Origin: Bacteroidota bacterium
GTDB lineage: Bacteria; Bacteroidota; Bacteroidia; Flavobacteriales_C; GCA-002722245
Direction of reading: 5' to 3'
DNA length: 54,111 bases
NCBI GenBank assembly: GCA_026390935.1
Contig: JAPLEZ010000134.1
Coordinates: 1-54,111, forward strand
Translations under genes and position numbers: made by a program
The notes under the pieces: generated by a model
What the model saw: the letters and a program-made list of their open reading frames with translations, nothing else
What the model was told of the DNA's origin: nothing
Databases searched by the model: none
In this document: one piece after another, positions 16,015-24,271 of the stretch
Numbering within the stretch: position 1 is the first letter of the stretch
Layout of the letters: each line of letters starts with the position of its first letter

Positions 16015-17799
16015 ATGAGTTTTAAAACAACATTCTGGGGAGGCCTACTAGCCTATCTTGTAGGTAAAATCGTTTATTCCATAATATTCCTAATTATCAT
16101 CATTGCTATAATTGGCGGAATATTTTCATCACTCTCCGAAGACAAAGATCAAGTGAGCATTAGCGAACCCGTATTTTTGAAATTGCATTTGCAAGGCAAC
16201 ATTGCAGAAAGAAAAAACAACAATCCCATTCAGACGATCATTGCTGGAGATCAAAACACTGCTCCGTCTTTAGAAGAAATCAAAGAAGGACTAACTTATG
16301 CGAAACAAGATCCTTTGGTAAAAGGTGTGTTACTTGATTTTTCAGGTTTGTCCAGCGGAATTGCAAACATTGAAGAACTGCGCAACGAATTGATCAACTT
16401 TAAAAAATCAGGAAAAAAAGTATACAGTTATAGTAATGGTTATTCGCAAAGCGAATATTTCCTTGCTTCTTGCGCCGATTCCATCTGGTTGAATCCACAG
16501 GGCGGTATTGAATTTAAGGGTTTATCAATGAAATATCTATTTTTTAAAAACCTACTCGCTAAGCTGGGTGTGAAGCCAGAAATTTTTCGACAAGGAAAAT
16601 ACAAAAGCGCTATAGAGCCCTTTGAGCTAGACTCTATGAGTGCAGCCAGTGAAGAACAATCTTCAGTGCTTATTCATTCGATATGGAATGATGTGCTGAC
16701 TAAAATTTCGAAAAGTAGAAAATCAAATATTGCAGCATTGAATCACATCGCCGATAGTTTGGTATTGCTCAATGCTCACCAGGCGCTAGAAAATCATTTG
16801 ATCGACGGCATTTACTATCGCGACCAAGTGGAAGCGCAAATCGTTAAGGCATCCAGCAAAAAACAGCCACTGGTGGCCTTTTCCGCTTATCTTAAAACCA
16901 AAACGCCTATTGAATTAGAAAACTCTGAAAATAAAAAATCGGGCATCGCCGTGTTGTATGCTGAAGGAGAAATTGTAGATGGAAAAGGTGGAAAAGAACA
17001 AATTGGAGATGTGACGTTTATGTCGGAACTAAAAAAAATACGAGAAGACAGCAGCATCAAAGCCCTAGTGATTCGCATCAACTCACCAGGCGGAAGCGCG
17101 CAAGCTTCTGAAAATATTTTGCGAGAAATAGAGCTCATCAAAAAGATAAAACCAGTGGTGATTTCCATGGGAAATGTGGCTGCGTCGGGTGGATATTACA
17201 TTGCTTGCAAATCCGATGCTATTGTTGCGCAACCCAACACCATCACGGGTTCTATAGGTGTTTTTGGAATGATGTTCAACATGCGTGAACTTTTTGAAGA
17301 TAAAATTGGTGTTACGTTTGACGGCGTGCAAACCAACAAACACTCGGATTTCCCAGCAATCAACCGCGAAATAAGCGCCAAAGAAAAAGAAATCATTCAA
17401 AAAGAAATCGCATTGGTTTACGGCGTTTTCAAAGAGCGCGTAGCCAAAGGACGCAACATTACTATTGAAATGGCCGACAGTTTAGGAAGAGGAAGAGTAT
17501 GGTCGGGAATTGATGCAAAAAGAATCGGACTCGTTGATGCGCTTGGCGGATTGGATGACGCCATTGCAATTGCAGCGCAAAAAGCAAAATTAAAAAATTA
17601 CGAAATCAAGTCTTTTCCAAAACAAGAATTCAATCTCGCAGAAGCAGTGAAAGATATTTCCTCTCTTGAAATTCAAAAAACTATCAGCGAGAGTGCAGAG
17701 CTAAAAACACATTATTCGGCCATCATGAATTTATTGCGCCAAATGCAATCCATGAAGGGCATTCAAACCCGTTTGCCGGGTGAAATTATCATAGAATAA
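16015..17799 (+). CDS. sppA: Signal peptide peptidase SppA, long (67K) type
   Basis: SppA is an inner-membrane serine protease that breaks down left-over signal peptides. An N-terminal anchor (about 15-40, IVYSIIFLIIIIAIIGGIF) is followed by two peptidase-S49 repeats. The N-terminal repeat carries the catalytic Lys in GKYKSAIEPF (about 195-204). The C-terminal repeat has INSPGGSAQASE and the Ser nucleophile in GNVAASGGYYIAC (about 385-397). I start at the ATG at 16015 (594 residues); an in-frame TTG at 15997 lies inside TATTTTTG (15992-15999), which matches a -7 promoter box and argues against the longer form. The gene is divergent from folK with about 60 bp between them. Confidence 0.92.
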   Translation: MSFKTTFWGGLLAYLVGKIVYSIIFLIIIIAIIGGIFSSLSEDKDQVSISEPVFLKLHLQGNIAERKNNNPIQTIIAGDQNTAPSLEEIKEGLTYAKQDPLVKGVLLDFSGLSSGIANIEELRNELINFKKSGKKVYSYSNGYSQSEYFLASCADSIWLNPQGGIEFKGLSMKYLFFKNLLAKLGVKPEIFRQGKYKSAIEPFELDSMSAASEEQSSVLIHSIWNDVLTKISKSRKSNIAALNHIADSLVLLNAHQALENHLIDGIYYRDQVEAQIVKASSKKQPLVAFSAYLKTKTPIELENSENKKSGIAVLYAEGEIVDGKGGKEQIGDVTFMSELKKIREDSSIKALVIRINSPGGSAQASENILREIELIKKIKPVVISMGNVAASGGYYIACKSDAIVAQPNTITGSIGVFGMMFNMRELFEDKIGVTFDGVQTNKHSDFPAINREISAKEKEIIQKEIALVYGVFKERVAKGRNITIEMADSLGRGRVWSGIDAKRIGLVDALGGLDDAIAIAAQKAKLKNYEIKSFPKQEFNLAEAVKDISSLEIQKTISESAELKTHYSAIMNLLRQMQSMKGIQTRLPGEIIIE

Positions 17800-17821
17800 T
17801 AATATTACCTTAGCGCTGCAC

Positions 17822-19333
17822 ATGTCGATTAACAATTCTATCATAACCTGGCAACTTAAAAAACGCTTTCAGCGGGTAGAATTTTTCATGAACCATCCTC
17901 ACGAGGTTCAAAAAACATGTTTGCAGGAATTGCTGGATACCGCCCAAAATACAGAGTTTGGTAAAAAATACAATTTCAAAAACATTTACTCTTACGAACA
18001 ATTTCGCAACACGATTCCGCTGCATTCCTACGAAGATATTTTTCCTTTTATCAACAAAACATTACAGGGACAAAAAAACATTTTGTGGCCTGGTGAAATC
18101 AAATGGTTTGCTCGTTCATCAGGCACTACCAACGACAAAAGTAAATTCATTCCAGTAAGTACAGAAGCTCTTAAAGATGGCCATTACAAAAGTGGTAAAG
18201 ACATGCTTTCCATCTATTGCAATGAGTTTAAAAAGGCAAAAATTTTTGAAGGAAAATGCCTTTTCATGGGGGGCAGTCATGAAATAAATAAGCTGAATGA
18301 AAAAAGCTATGTGGGCGACCTATCGGCCATCATCATTGACAATCTGCCTTTTTGGATCAACGCAAGAAGGAGTCCGGATAAAAAAACTGCCCTCCTCGGC
18401 AACTGGGAAGAAAAACTGGAGCGAATGGCGGACATTGCCATTAAAGAAAACATCACAACACTTTCAGGAGTTCCTTCCTGGACCATGGTTTTACTCAAAC
18501 GTGTTTTGGAAAAAACAGGGAAATCCAACATCGAAGAAGTATGGCCAAACATTGAAATGTTCATGCATGGCGGCGTAAAATTTGATCCGTATATTGAACA
18601 ATACAACAAATTTTTTCCGTCGGGAAAAATGAAATACACCGAAACCTTCAATGCATCGGAAGGATATTTTGGCGTGCAGTTGGAAAATAAAGTACGCGAC
18701 CTTTTGTTACTTATTGATCATGGAATTTTTTATGAATTTATTCCAATCAACGAAATCGACAAAGAACAACCAAAAGCGCTACCATTGAATGAAGTAGAAG
18801 TCAACAAAGCATACGCAATGGTCATCTCCACCAACGCCGGACTCTGGCGATATATGCTGGGCGACACCATTAAATTCACTTCTGTAAATCCCTACCGCTT
18901 TATTATTTTAGGCAGAACCAAATATTGCATCAACGCTTTTGGCGAAGAACTCATGATTGACAACGTGGAAAAAGCCATGCAAATAGTTTGCGAAAAACTA
19001 AAAGTAAAAATCAACGACTACACTGCTGCTCCCGTATTTATGAAAGAAGGATCTGGTGCGCACGAATGGATAGTAGAGTTTGAAGAAGCACCCGGCGATT
19101 TAAATTATTTCACCGAAAGTTTAGACAATGCTTTAAAAACGCTAAATTCCGATTACGAAGCAAAGCGCTACAAAAACATGGTCCTTCAAAAACCAGAAGT
19201 AATTGTAGTTGAACGCGGCACTTTTTACAAATGGTTTAAAAGCAAAGATAAATTGGGCGGACAAAATAAAATACCGCGCTTATCCAACGACAGAGTGTTT
19301 GTGGAAGAAATAAAAAAATTCATGTTGCAATGA
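17822..19333 (+). CDS. GH3 family protein (acyl-adenylate/thioester-forming superfamily)
   Basis: Plant GH3 enzymes join amino acids to acids such as jasmonate and auxin through an acyl-adenylate. Bacterial members are widespread in Bacteroidota and their substrates are not known to me. In these 503 residues the ATP-binding loop is FARSSGTTNDKSKFIPVS (about 99-116), a second core motif is TFNASEGYFGVQ (about 277-288), and GLWRYMLGDTIKF (about 340-352) matches the hinge-region motif. No signal peptide is present, so it acts in the cytosol. The last four bases overlap the start of a lipoprotein gene, a coupling that suggests a shared process. Confidence 0.88.
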   Translation: MSINNSIITWQLKKRFQRVEFFMNHPHEVQKTCLQELLDTAQNTEFGKKYNFKNIYSYEQFRNTIPLHSYEDIFPFINKTLQGQKNILWPGEIKWFARSSGTTNDKSKFIPVSTEALKDGHYKSGKDMLSIYCNEFKKAKIFEGKCLFMGGSHEINKLNEKSYVGDLSAIIIDNLPFWINARRSPDKKTALLGNWEEKLERMADIAIKENITTLSGVPSWTMVLLKRVLEKTGKSNIEEVWPNIEMFMHGGVKFDPYIEQYNKFFPSGKMKYTETFNASEGYFGVQLENKVRDLLLLIDHGIFYEFIPINEIDKEQPKALPLNEVEVNKAYAMVISTNAGLWRYMLGDTIKFTSVNPYRFIILGRTKYCINAFGEELMIDNVEKAMQIVCEKLKVKINDYTAAPVFMKEGSGAHEWIVEFEEAPGDLNYFTESLDNALKTLNSDYEAKRYKNMVLQKPEVIVVERGTFYKWFKSKDKLGGQNKIPRLSNDRVFVEEIKKFMLQ

Positions 19334-20193
19334 TGTCAAAGTTTCTGTTGTTTGTCGGTATTTTAGCCATAGTGATGGGCTGCGGGTTCACCGCCGGCTC
19401 AAAACTGAGCGCTGAAAAATCTACCAATGACTCTATTTTTTCTGCCGATACCTCACGCATGAATAAAATCGCACTTGAAAAATCCATTAAAACACAAGGT
19501 TCCAAATTGTACACCGATCCTGTAGAAAATTATTACATCAGCAATCAAATTTCTATTTGGAAAACCAGTTCACAAAACAACCTCAACTTCACCTACAGCT
19601 TAAAACGATCGGGAAGCATCACACACATTGATGCTGGCGATCCTATGAAAGTGTTGGTTTTTTACAAAGACCTTTCTCTCATCTCCTTTCTCGATAATTT
19701 CCTTGCGGAAGCGGGTAGCATCCAACTCATGGATTTCGGATTGGATCAGGCCGAAGTGGTTTGCAAATCCATGAACAACGGCATTTGGGTGTATGATGTA
19801 AAACAAGACAAGCTGGTGAAAATTAATTCCTCCTCAAAGGTGGATGTGGAAATTTTAAATATTCAGCGCATCATCGGCGAATCATTTTCACCTACACAAA
19901 TGCTGGAAAGAAACAATGGACTCTACCTCAATGACCCTGAAAAAGGAATTTTTGTTTTTGATAACTACGGCGCATTCATTCGCAAAATTCCCGAAGCAAA
20001 CATCAGTAAATTCAATGTCATCGAGAATTTCATTACCTTTCGCAGAAACAACGATATCTTTACTTTAAATAAAGAAACATTGGAATTGTTTAAAATATAT
20101 TCCGACTCCACCATGACCGACTTCAGCATCACAGAAAAAAAACTCTACATTCTTAATGCCGATAGCCTTCATATTTATAAATTAATCCCTTAA
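19330..20193 (+). CDS. Lipoprotein with a predicted beta-propeller-like fold
   Basis: The 287 residues begin with a lipoprotein signal MSKFLLFVGILAIVMGCG (Cys about 18-19). The mature part has repeated short beta segments, such as GSITHIDAGDPMKVLVFYKDLSLISFLDN, GIWVYDVKQDKLVKIN, GIFVFDNYGAFIRKIP and DIFTLNKETLELFKIYS, spaced about 40-45 residues apart as in a propeller. I recognise the shape but no named family. ATG at 19330 overlaps the GH3 stop (ATGA); a second ATG follows at once. The deoxynucleoside kinase gene starts 35 bp later. Confidence 0.75.
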   Translation: MMSKFLLFVGILAIVMGCGFTAGSKLSAEKSTNDSIFSADTSRMNKIALEKSIKTQGSKLYTDPVENYYISNQISIWKTSSQNNLNFTYSLKRSGSITHIDAGDPMKVLVFYKDLSLISFLDNFLAEAGSIQLMDFGLDQAEVVCKSMNNGIWVYDVKQDKLVKINSSSKVDVEILNIQRIIGESFSPTQMLERNNGLYLNDPEKGIFVFDNYGAFIRKIPEANISKFNVIENFITFRRNNDIFTLNKETLELFKIYSDSTMTDFSITEKKLYILNADSLHIYKLIP

Positions 20194-20228
20194 TTTAGCC
20201 GCTGGCTTAAATTTCAAAAATTCATCAT

Positions 20229-20843
20229 ATGCATGTAGCTGTAGCAGGAAATATCGGATCAGGAAAAACTACACTCACCTCAATGCTCGCAAAGCATTAC
20301 GGATGGGAGGCTCACTACGAAGATGCAGATGACAATCCTTATTTGAACGACTTTTACGAAGACATGCAACGCTGGTCTTTCAACCTGCAAATCTACTTTT
20401 TGAACAGTCGTTTCAGTAAAATTCAGGAAATCAGAGCCACAGGAAAAAGCGTTATTCAGGACAGAACCATCTATGAAGATGCGTACATCTTTGCGCCCAA
20501 CCTGCACGCCATGAACTTAATGATCAAGCGTGATTTCACCACTTACTCCAATTTATTCAACCTTTGCAATAGCTTGATACAAGCACCAGACCTATTAATT
20601 TACCTGCGTGCAAGTGTTCCAACTTTAGTAAACCAAATTCAAAAAAGAGGTCGCGAATATGAAGCAGCCATCCGTTTGGATTACCTCACACGTTTGAACG
20701 AACGTTACGAAGCATGGATCTCTACTTACACTTCAGGAAAACTCTTAATCATTGATGTTGACAACAACAACTTCCCTGAGAACAAAGAAGATTTAGGAAA
20801 AATCATTACTAAGATTGACGCGGAGATTAACGGGTTGTTTTAA
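20229..20843 (+). CDS. Deoxynucleoside kinase
   Basis: This enzyme phosphorylates deoxynucleosides for salvage, in the cytosol. The P-loop is GNIGSGKTT (about 7-15). The sensor/catalytic stretch is YEDADDNPYLNDFYEDMQRW (about 30-49), ending in the QRWSFNLQIYFLNSRF typical of the dNK/dGK/dCK family. DRTIYEDAYIFA (about 77-88) supplies the DR[ST] motif. The lid is QIQKRGREYEAAIRLDYL (about 136-153). The 204-residue length is normal. Whether it prefers dA/dG or dC cannot be read off. It is the third gene of the GH3-lipoprotein-kinase run, and palindrome E follows the stop. Confidence 0.9.
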   Translation: MHVAVAGNIGSGKTTLTSMLAKHYGWEAHYEDADDNPYLNDFYEDMQRWSFNLQIYFLNSRFSKIQEIRATGKSVIQDRTIYEDAYIFAPNLHAMNLMIKRDFTTYSNLFNLCNSLIQAPDLLIYLRASVPTLVNQIQKRGREYEAAIRLDYLTRLNERYEAWISTYTSGKLLIIDVDNNNFPENKEDLGKIITKIDAEINGLF

Positions 20844-20864
20844 TTTTAGCCTAGTACTTCCACG

Positions 20865-21013
20865 CACACTCCGTTCAGTTTAGCGAAGCGTAACTGGACG
20901 GAATCTTTTCTTGAAGCTTTCAGCTTCTCTTCATTCAATATTTTCAAGTTAATCTAGTAGCTGAAAGCTTCAAGAAAAGATTCCGCTAAGTTGAAAACTT
21001 AGCGGAGCGTGTG
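20865..21013. repeat. Palindromic element E (double hairpin on a 25-bp stem)
   Basis: A perfect 25-bp stem joins 20901-20925 (starts GAATCTTTTCTTGAAGC) to 20959-20983. Outside it each arm ends in its own hairpin. The left one is TCCGTTCAGTT with AACTGGACGGA (20870-20902); the right one is CCGCTAAGTT, GAA, AACTTAGCGG (20983-21005). The outermost ends read CACACTCCG and CGGAGCGTGTG. It fills the 196-bp gap between convergent kinase and FemAB-like genes. No coding frame lies in it. Confidence 0.8.
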
Positions 21014-21039
21014 AAATTACAGCGCGCTGAGCCTGAGTG

Positions 21040-21951
21040 CTACCTCTTCAACAACTTCAAGGGAAAACCTAGTCGATTTATTTTCACAAACAAATAAGGA
21101 TGATTCACCGCTCCAAAACTCTGATAAAATCTTCCTAGATTTTCATCGTTGGATCCTTCAAAATCGAAGATTAGTTTTTGTCCGCTGTATTCTTGAATAA
21201 CACTGTCGATCAAAAAAGGCATAGCCCCTGAATTACGCGCTGCTTCATTGTTTCCTGAGAAAAGAAAAATAATTTTTTCTGCTGTTTTTAAAAAGCAGGC
21301 ACCGGCGCAAACCTCTCCGTTTAGCAAAACATGTTTTACCTTCAGTATAGCTTTGTAATCACAAACATCCATCAATTCCTCAAAGCGGATATAATCTTTT
21401 TTGGATAATGCTTTAATACTTTTTCCTTTTTCAGCTTGGAATAAATTAATCACTTCCAAAGCCTTTGGAGCATCAACAACAGTCAATCCTTTTTGCTGTG
21501 CTTTTTTAATATTGCGTCGACAATTTTCGGAATAACCTTTTTTAATTTCGTCATGAGAACACGACAAATTCAATTCGTAATTCACTCGCTCTGTAGTCAA
21601 TCCTGAAGCTTTCAATCCGTTGAAGGAATTCAAATAATACTCTAAAAACTTAAATTTTGAATTTGCGATTTTCAAAACTTCAATCAAAATATTTTCATCT
21701 GTCTGCGACTTTGAATACAAGCCCAATTGCTGTATAAAAAACGGCGGGTAAACATATTTAATAGCGAATTTTTTATTCCACGGCAAAGGAAAAATAGCAT
21801 CATAATCGCCTACTACAATGCCGTCCCAGTTTTCGCACAACTCATCCAAATACCAACTATAGGCATAGGGCAGTTGTTGAATGCTTTGCTGAACACAAGC
21901 ATCCCATTTATGTTTGTCGATGTTTTTATTTTCGAGGTATTTAATTTCCAT
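21040..21951 (-). CDS. FemAB/GNAT-like acyltransferase
   Basis: This 303-residue protein has the GNAT-type layout of the peptidoglycan-bridge (Fem) family. The N-terminal half has YAYSWYLDELCENWDG. The middle has CRRNIKKAQQKGLTV, a basic helix typical of Fem-like proteins. The C-terminal half has VCAGACFLKTAEKIIFLFSGNNEAARNSGAMPFLIDSVI, and FDFEGSNDENLGRFYQSFGA is the conserved end motif. The acyl donor (aminoacyl-tRNA or acyl-CoA) is unknown. The start overlaps the end of the polysaccharide deacetylase by 11 bp, so both probably serve one cell-envelope or exopolysaccharide pathway. Confidence 0.72.
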   Translation of the reverse strand: MEIKYLENKNIDKHKWDACVQQSIQQLPYAYSWYLDELCENWDGIVVGDYDAIFPLPWNKKFAIKYVYPPFFIQQLGLYSKSQTDENILIEVLKIANSKFKFLEYYLNSFNGLKASGLTTERVNYELNLSCSHDEIKKGYSENCRRNIKKAQQKGLTVVDAPKALEVINLFQAEKGKSIKALSKKDYIRFEELMDVCDYKAILKVKHVLLNGEVCAGACFLKTAEKIIFLFSGNNEAARNSGAMPFLIDSVIQEYSGQKLIFDFEGSNDENLGRFYQSFGAVNHPYLFVKINRLGFPLKLLKR

Positions 21952-22543
21952 TGGCCTTCGCGTATTCCACCATATCGATATATACTTTGCGCCAGCCTTT
22001 CCAAATTCCTCTGTCGTTCATGGAATCATTGTGCCACAAGGAAATAAAAATTCCGTTGACCGCTTTCACCTGATCGATAATGGCTTTATAATGCTCCATC
22101 GCTCTTTCTGGCGGAATTTTTTGATAGTATTTCAAAGTCCCTTCCATGATGGCGAAAGGATATATTTTTAATGAAGTTTCCACTTCCAAATCCAAATCGT
22201 AAAAGAAAAACGGCGTGCACAATCCGGCTCTAAAACCATAGTCGGATGCGTAACCCATAGTATAATCTTCCTGAATATCCAGCTCAATTAAATTGCGGTA
22301 AGTATCGGGCAGAGAAATTTTCAAAAAATGTTGTCGACTCTTAAATACTTCTCTATTAATCACACCTTGCAAACGGGAGACTTCCTTTGCCAATTGCACA
22401 GGATTTCCGTTGGAACCAAAAGAAGGATGAATTCCTACCTGCGCATAATCCGCCAAAGATTTAATGAGCGATCGGAACTTTTTACTTTCTACAGAAATGT
22501 TTTTGTCGTTCACACCATAATCGCCCAACAACAGAAAATACAA
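21941..22543 (-). CDS. Polysaccharide deacetylase family protein, C-terminal part (frameshifted)
   Basis: This is the downstream half of a gene split by one frame change (see 22510-23253). It contains SLADYAQVGIHPSFGSNG, with the His-Pro-Ser motif of the Bacteroidota deacetylase family, and ends FISLWHNDSMNDRGIWKGWRKVYIDMVEYA, a conserved tail with the second His. No good independent start is visible; the assigned Met lies within sequence that belongs in the middle of the intact protein. Joining the two frames at the A/T run 22560-22565 gives one protein of about 437 residues. Confidence 0.7.
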   Translation of the reverse strand: MYFLLLGDYGVNDKNISVESKKFRSLIKSLADYAQVGIHPSFGSNGNPVQLAKEVSRLQGVINREVFKSRQHFLKISLPDTYRNLIELDIQEDYTMGYASDYGFRAGLCTPFFFYDLDLEVETSLKIYPFAIMEGTLKYYQKIPPERAMEHYKAIIDQVKAVNGIFISLWHNDSMNDRGIWKGWRKVYIDMVEYAKANGN

Positions 22544-23253
22544 GTATTCCAGATTGTACTTTTTTGCAATTCCAATTGAAATTCATAGGTATCATAAGGA
22601 TCTTTTTCAGCACCGGTGAGCACTTTCAATCTTTCTTTAAAACCCTTCATATCGAAGGTAGAAAGCGACTTTAAAAATCCGCCCAAAGTTCTAATGAATC
22701 CTTTTTCCAGATATGCATATGCGTTGTCAACGTCGATAGACGAAATGAAACGGTATTTTTTAGCCGGAAAAACAAGCTGAGGATATTTTAGCAAAAGCGC
22801 TTCTTTTAAATGCAGCGCCCACTTATTCACTACCGGCTGATGCAAAAAATTGTAGCTGTACGCTAAACTGGCCTGAGCATCAAAACGATCGTAAACATCC
22901 CGAATATGGGGCAAATATTCTTCGTAGCGACTCGCTAGAAAAAAACTTGCCGAAAAAATATCGAAGGGCAAAGCCGACTTCGGACCAACAGAAAAAAAAG
23001 CTTTGGTGTCCTTCCAATTGAAAACCGAAATGTCCTGATCAATGATCCCCGTTTCAAACAACAAACCTTTTGATTGTATGAACAATTCATCTGTAAAAGG
23101 CTGGTTACTGTATGTTAATTTTGCTCCTGCATGAGCCAAATAGCTCTCTTTATCACAAGTGAGTTCAAACTTAATTCCATAAATATCCCTGAACACCAAA
23201 TTGAAAGCGTACTTAGCCCTACTTGTTATTTTTGGAGTGTAAATGAGAATCAT
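22510..23253 (-). CDS. Polysaccharide deacetylase family protein, N-terminal part (frameshifted)
   Basis: This is the upstream half of the split gene: an N-terminal region of about 130 residues as in other Bacteroidota members, then KYRFISSIDVDNAYAYLEKG, whose SIDVD holds the metal-binding Asp of the NodB-like domain. The frame then runs EFQLELQKSTIWNTCIFCCW and stops. Adding one A to the minus-strand run CAAAAAAG restores LQKKYNLEYLYFLLLGDYG and continues into the downstream half. The intact protein would be a secreted or cytosolic carbohydrate deacetylase; no signal peptide is visible. It is probably in one operon with the FemAB-like gene. Confidence 0.72.
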   Translation of the reverse strand: MILIYTPKITSRAKYAFNLVFRDIYGIKFELTCDKESYLAHAGAKLTYSNQPFTDELFIQSKGLLFETGIIDQDISVFNWKDTKAFFSVGPKSALPFDIFSASFFLASRYEEYLPHIRDVYDRFDAQASLAYSYNFLHQPVVNKWALHLKEALLLKYPQLVFPAKKYRFISSIDVDNAYAYLEKGFIRTLGGFLKSLSTFDMKGFKERLKVLTGAEKDPYDTYEFQLELQKSTIWNTCIFCCWAIMV

Positions 23254-23320
23254 TACGGAAAGGTAAAAGAAACATTGATAAAAAGGAAGTAATTGCCTTT
23301 CTGCTTTTAACTTTTTAGCG

Positions 23321-23328
23321 TAAGTTTG
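23321..23328 (+). promoter_or_regulatory. -7 promoter element of purQ
   Basis: TAAGTTTG is a perfect match to the Bacteroidota -7 consensus TAnnTTTG, 30 bp before the ATG at 23358. The -33 position has TTTC instead of TTTG at a 19-bp spacing. It shows that the in-frame GTG at 23328 is not the start. Confidence 0.5.
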
Positions 23329-23357
23329 TGCATCAAAAATTTTATAAGCAGAAACAG

Positions 23358-24056
23358 ATGAAATTTGGCGTAATTACTTTCCCGGGATCCAACTGTGATC
23401 AAGACATGATATATGTTTTAAAAAACATTTTGGGCCATGAGGTGGAATCATTGTGGCACAAAGACCGCGACTTGAAAGGCTGCGATTTCATAGTGCTTCC
23501 AGGAGGATTCTCTTACGGTGATTACCTACGTTCAGGCGCTATTGCCCGCTTCTCTCCCATCATGGAAGAAGTCATCAAACACGCTGAAAAAGGCGGATAT
23601 GTGATGGGCGTTTGCAACGGTTTTCAAATTTTGTGCGAATCGGGATTATTGCCAGGAGCATTGCTTCAAAACAATTCTCAAAAATTTATTTGTAAAAATG
23701 TGTTCGTTACGCCTCAAAGCGACAACGCAGCCATTTGTTCTACTTTACAAAAACACAGAGCTTACCAAATTCCTATCGCTCATCAGGAAGGAAGATATTA
23801 TGCCGACAAAGAAACTTTGTGGCAATTGAATGAAAACGATCAGATAATTTTCCGCTATTGCGATAAGGATGGCAACATCAACGATGCTGCTAATCCGAAT
23901 GGAGCTCTAGATAACATTGCTGGTGTTTGCAACAAAGGCAGAAATGTATTTGGAATGATGCCTCATCCTGAAAGAGCTGCCGACGATGAACTATCCAACA
24001 TTGATGGACGATTGATTTTTGAGTCGTTGATTGATGGGGTAATGGCGAAAATATAA
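23358..24056 (+). CDS. purQ: Phosphoribosylformylglycinamidine synthase, glutaminase subunit
   Basis: PurQ releases ammonia from glutamine for the fourth step of purine synthesis. It is a class I glutamine amidotransferase: FPGSNCDQDM at the N-terminus, VLPGGFSYGDYLRSGAIARF (about 43-62), the nucleophile Cys in GVCNGFQILCESG (about 83-95), and the His/Glu pair in MMPHPERAADD near 200. The 232-residue length fits stand-alone PurQ of the small-subunit type, so purL and purS should lie elsewhere. I start at the ATG at 23358 because a promoter -7 box overlaps the earlier GTG. Palindrome B follows. Confidence 0.93.
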   Translation: MKFGVITFPGSNCDQDMIYVLKNILGHEVESLWHKDRDLKGCDFIVLPGGFSYGDYLRSGAIARFSPIMEEVIKHAEKGGYVMGVCNGFQILCESGLLPGALLQNNSQKFICKNVFVTPQSDNAAICSTLQKHRAYQIPIAHQEGRYYADKETLWQLNENDQIIFRYCDKDGNINDAANPNGALDNIAGVCNKGRNVFGMMPHPERAADDELSNIDGRLIFESLIDGVMAKI

Positions 24057-24108
24057 TTCGTTTTTTCTCAAAACATTTTACAAACCATATTTACGCTTGG
24101 TTTTTCGG

Positions 24109-24251
24109 GAGTGGATTTCCCTCTCGGAGGAGAGGGGCGCGAAAGCTTTTTGTGGGGAGGAGGGAGATGGATTAATTATTTCTGTTTAATCCATCTCCCT
24201 GCCACCGCACATTTCCATCACACCCCTCTCCTCCGAGAGGGAAGCACAGCA
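24109..24251. repeat. Palindromic element B (gene-less copy of the DUF559 element)
   Basis: The left hairpin CCCTCTCGGAGGAGAGGG (24119-24136) and right hairpin CCCTCTCCTCCGAGAGGG (24224-24241) are exact reverse complements. Inward lie stalks ending in a perfect 14-bp stem, GGGAGATGGATTAA (24162-24175) and its complement (24186-24199), with only 10 bases in the loop. Hairpins and the inner GGGAGATGGA are identical to those of the element at 26537-27073, which holds a DUF559 gene where B has the loop. It sits between convergent purQ and anmK and can act as a two-way transcription stop. Confidence 0.85.
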
Positions 24252-24271
24252 CGAGAAAAGCATTCAGAAAT

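Noticed and set aside
23328-23357. GTG start for purQ ten codons upstream
   Set aside because: The GTG overlaps a perfect -7 promoter box, and homologues begin at MKFGVITFPGSN.
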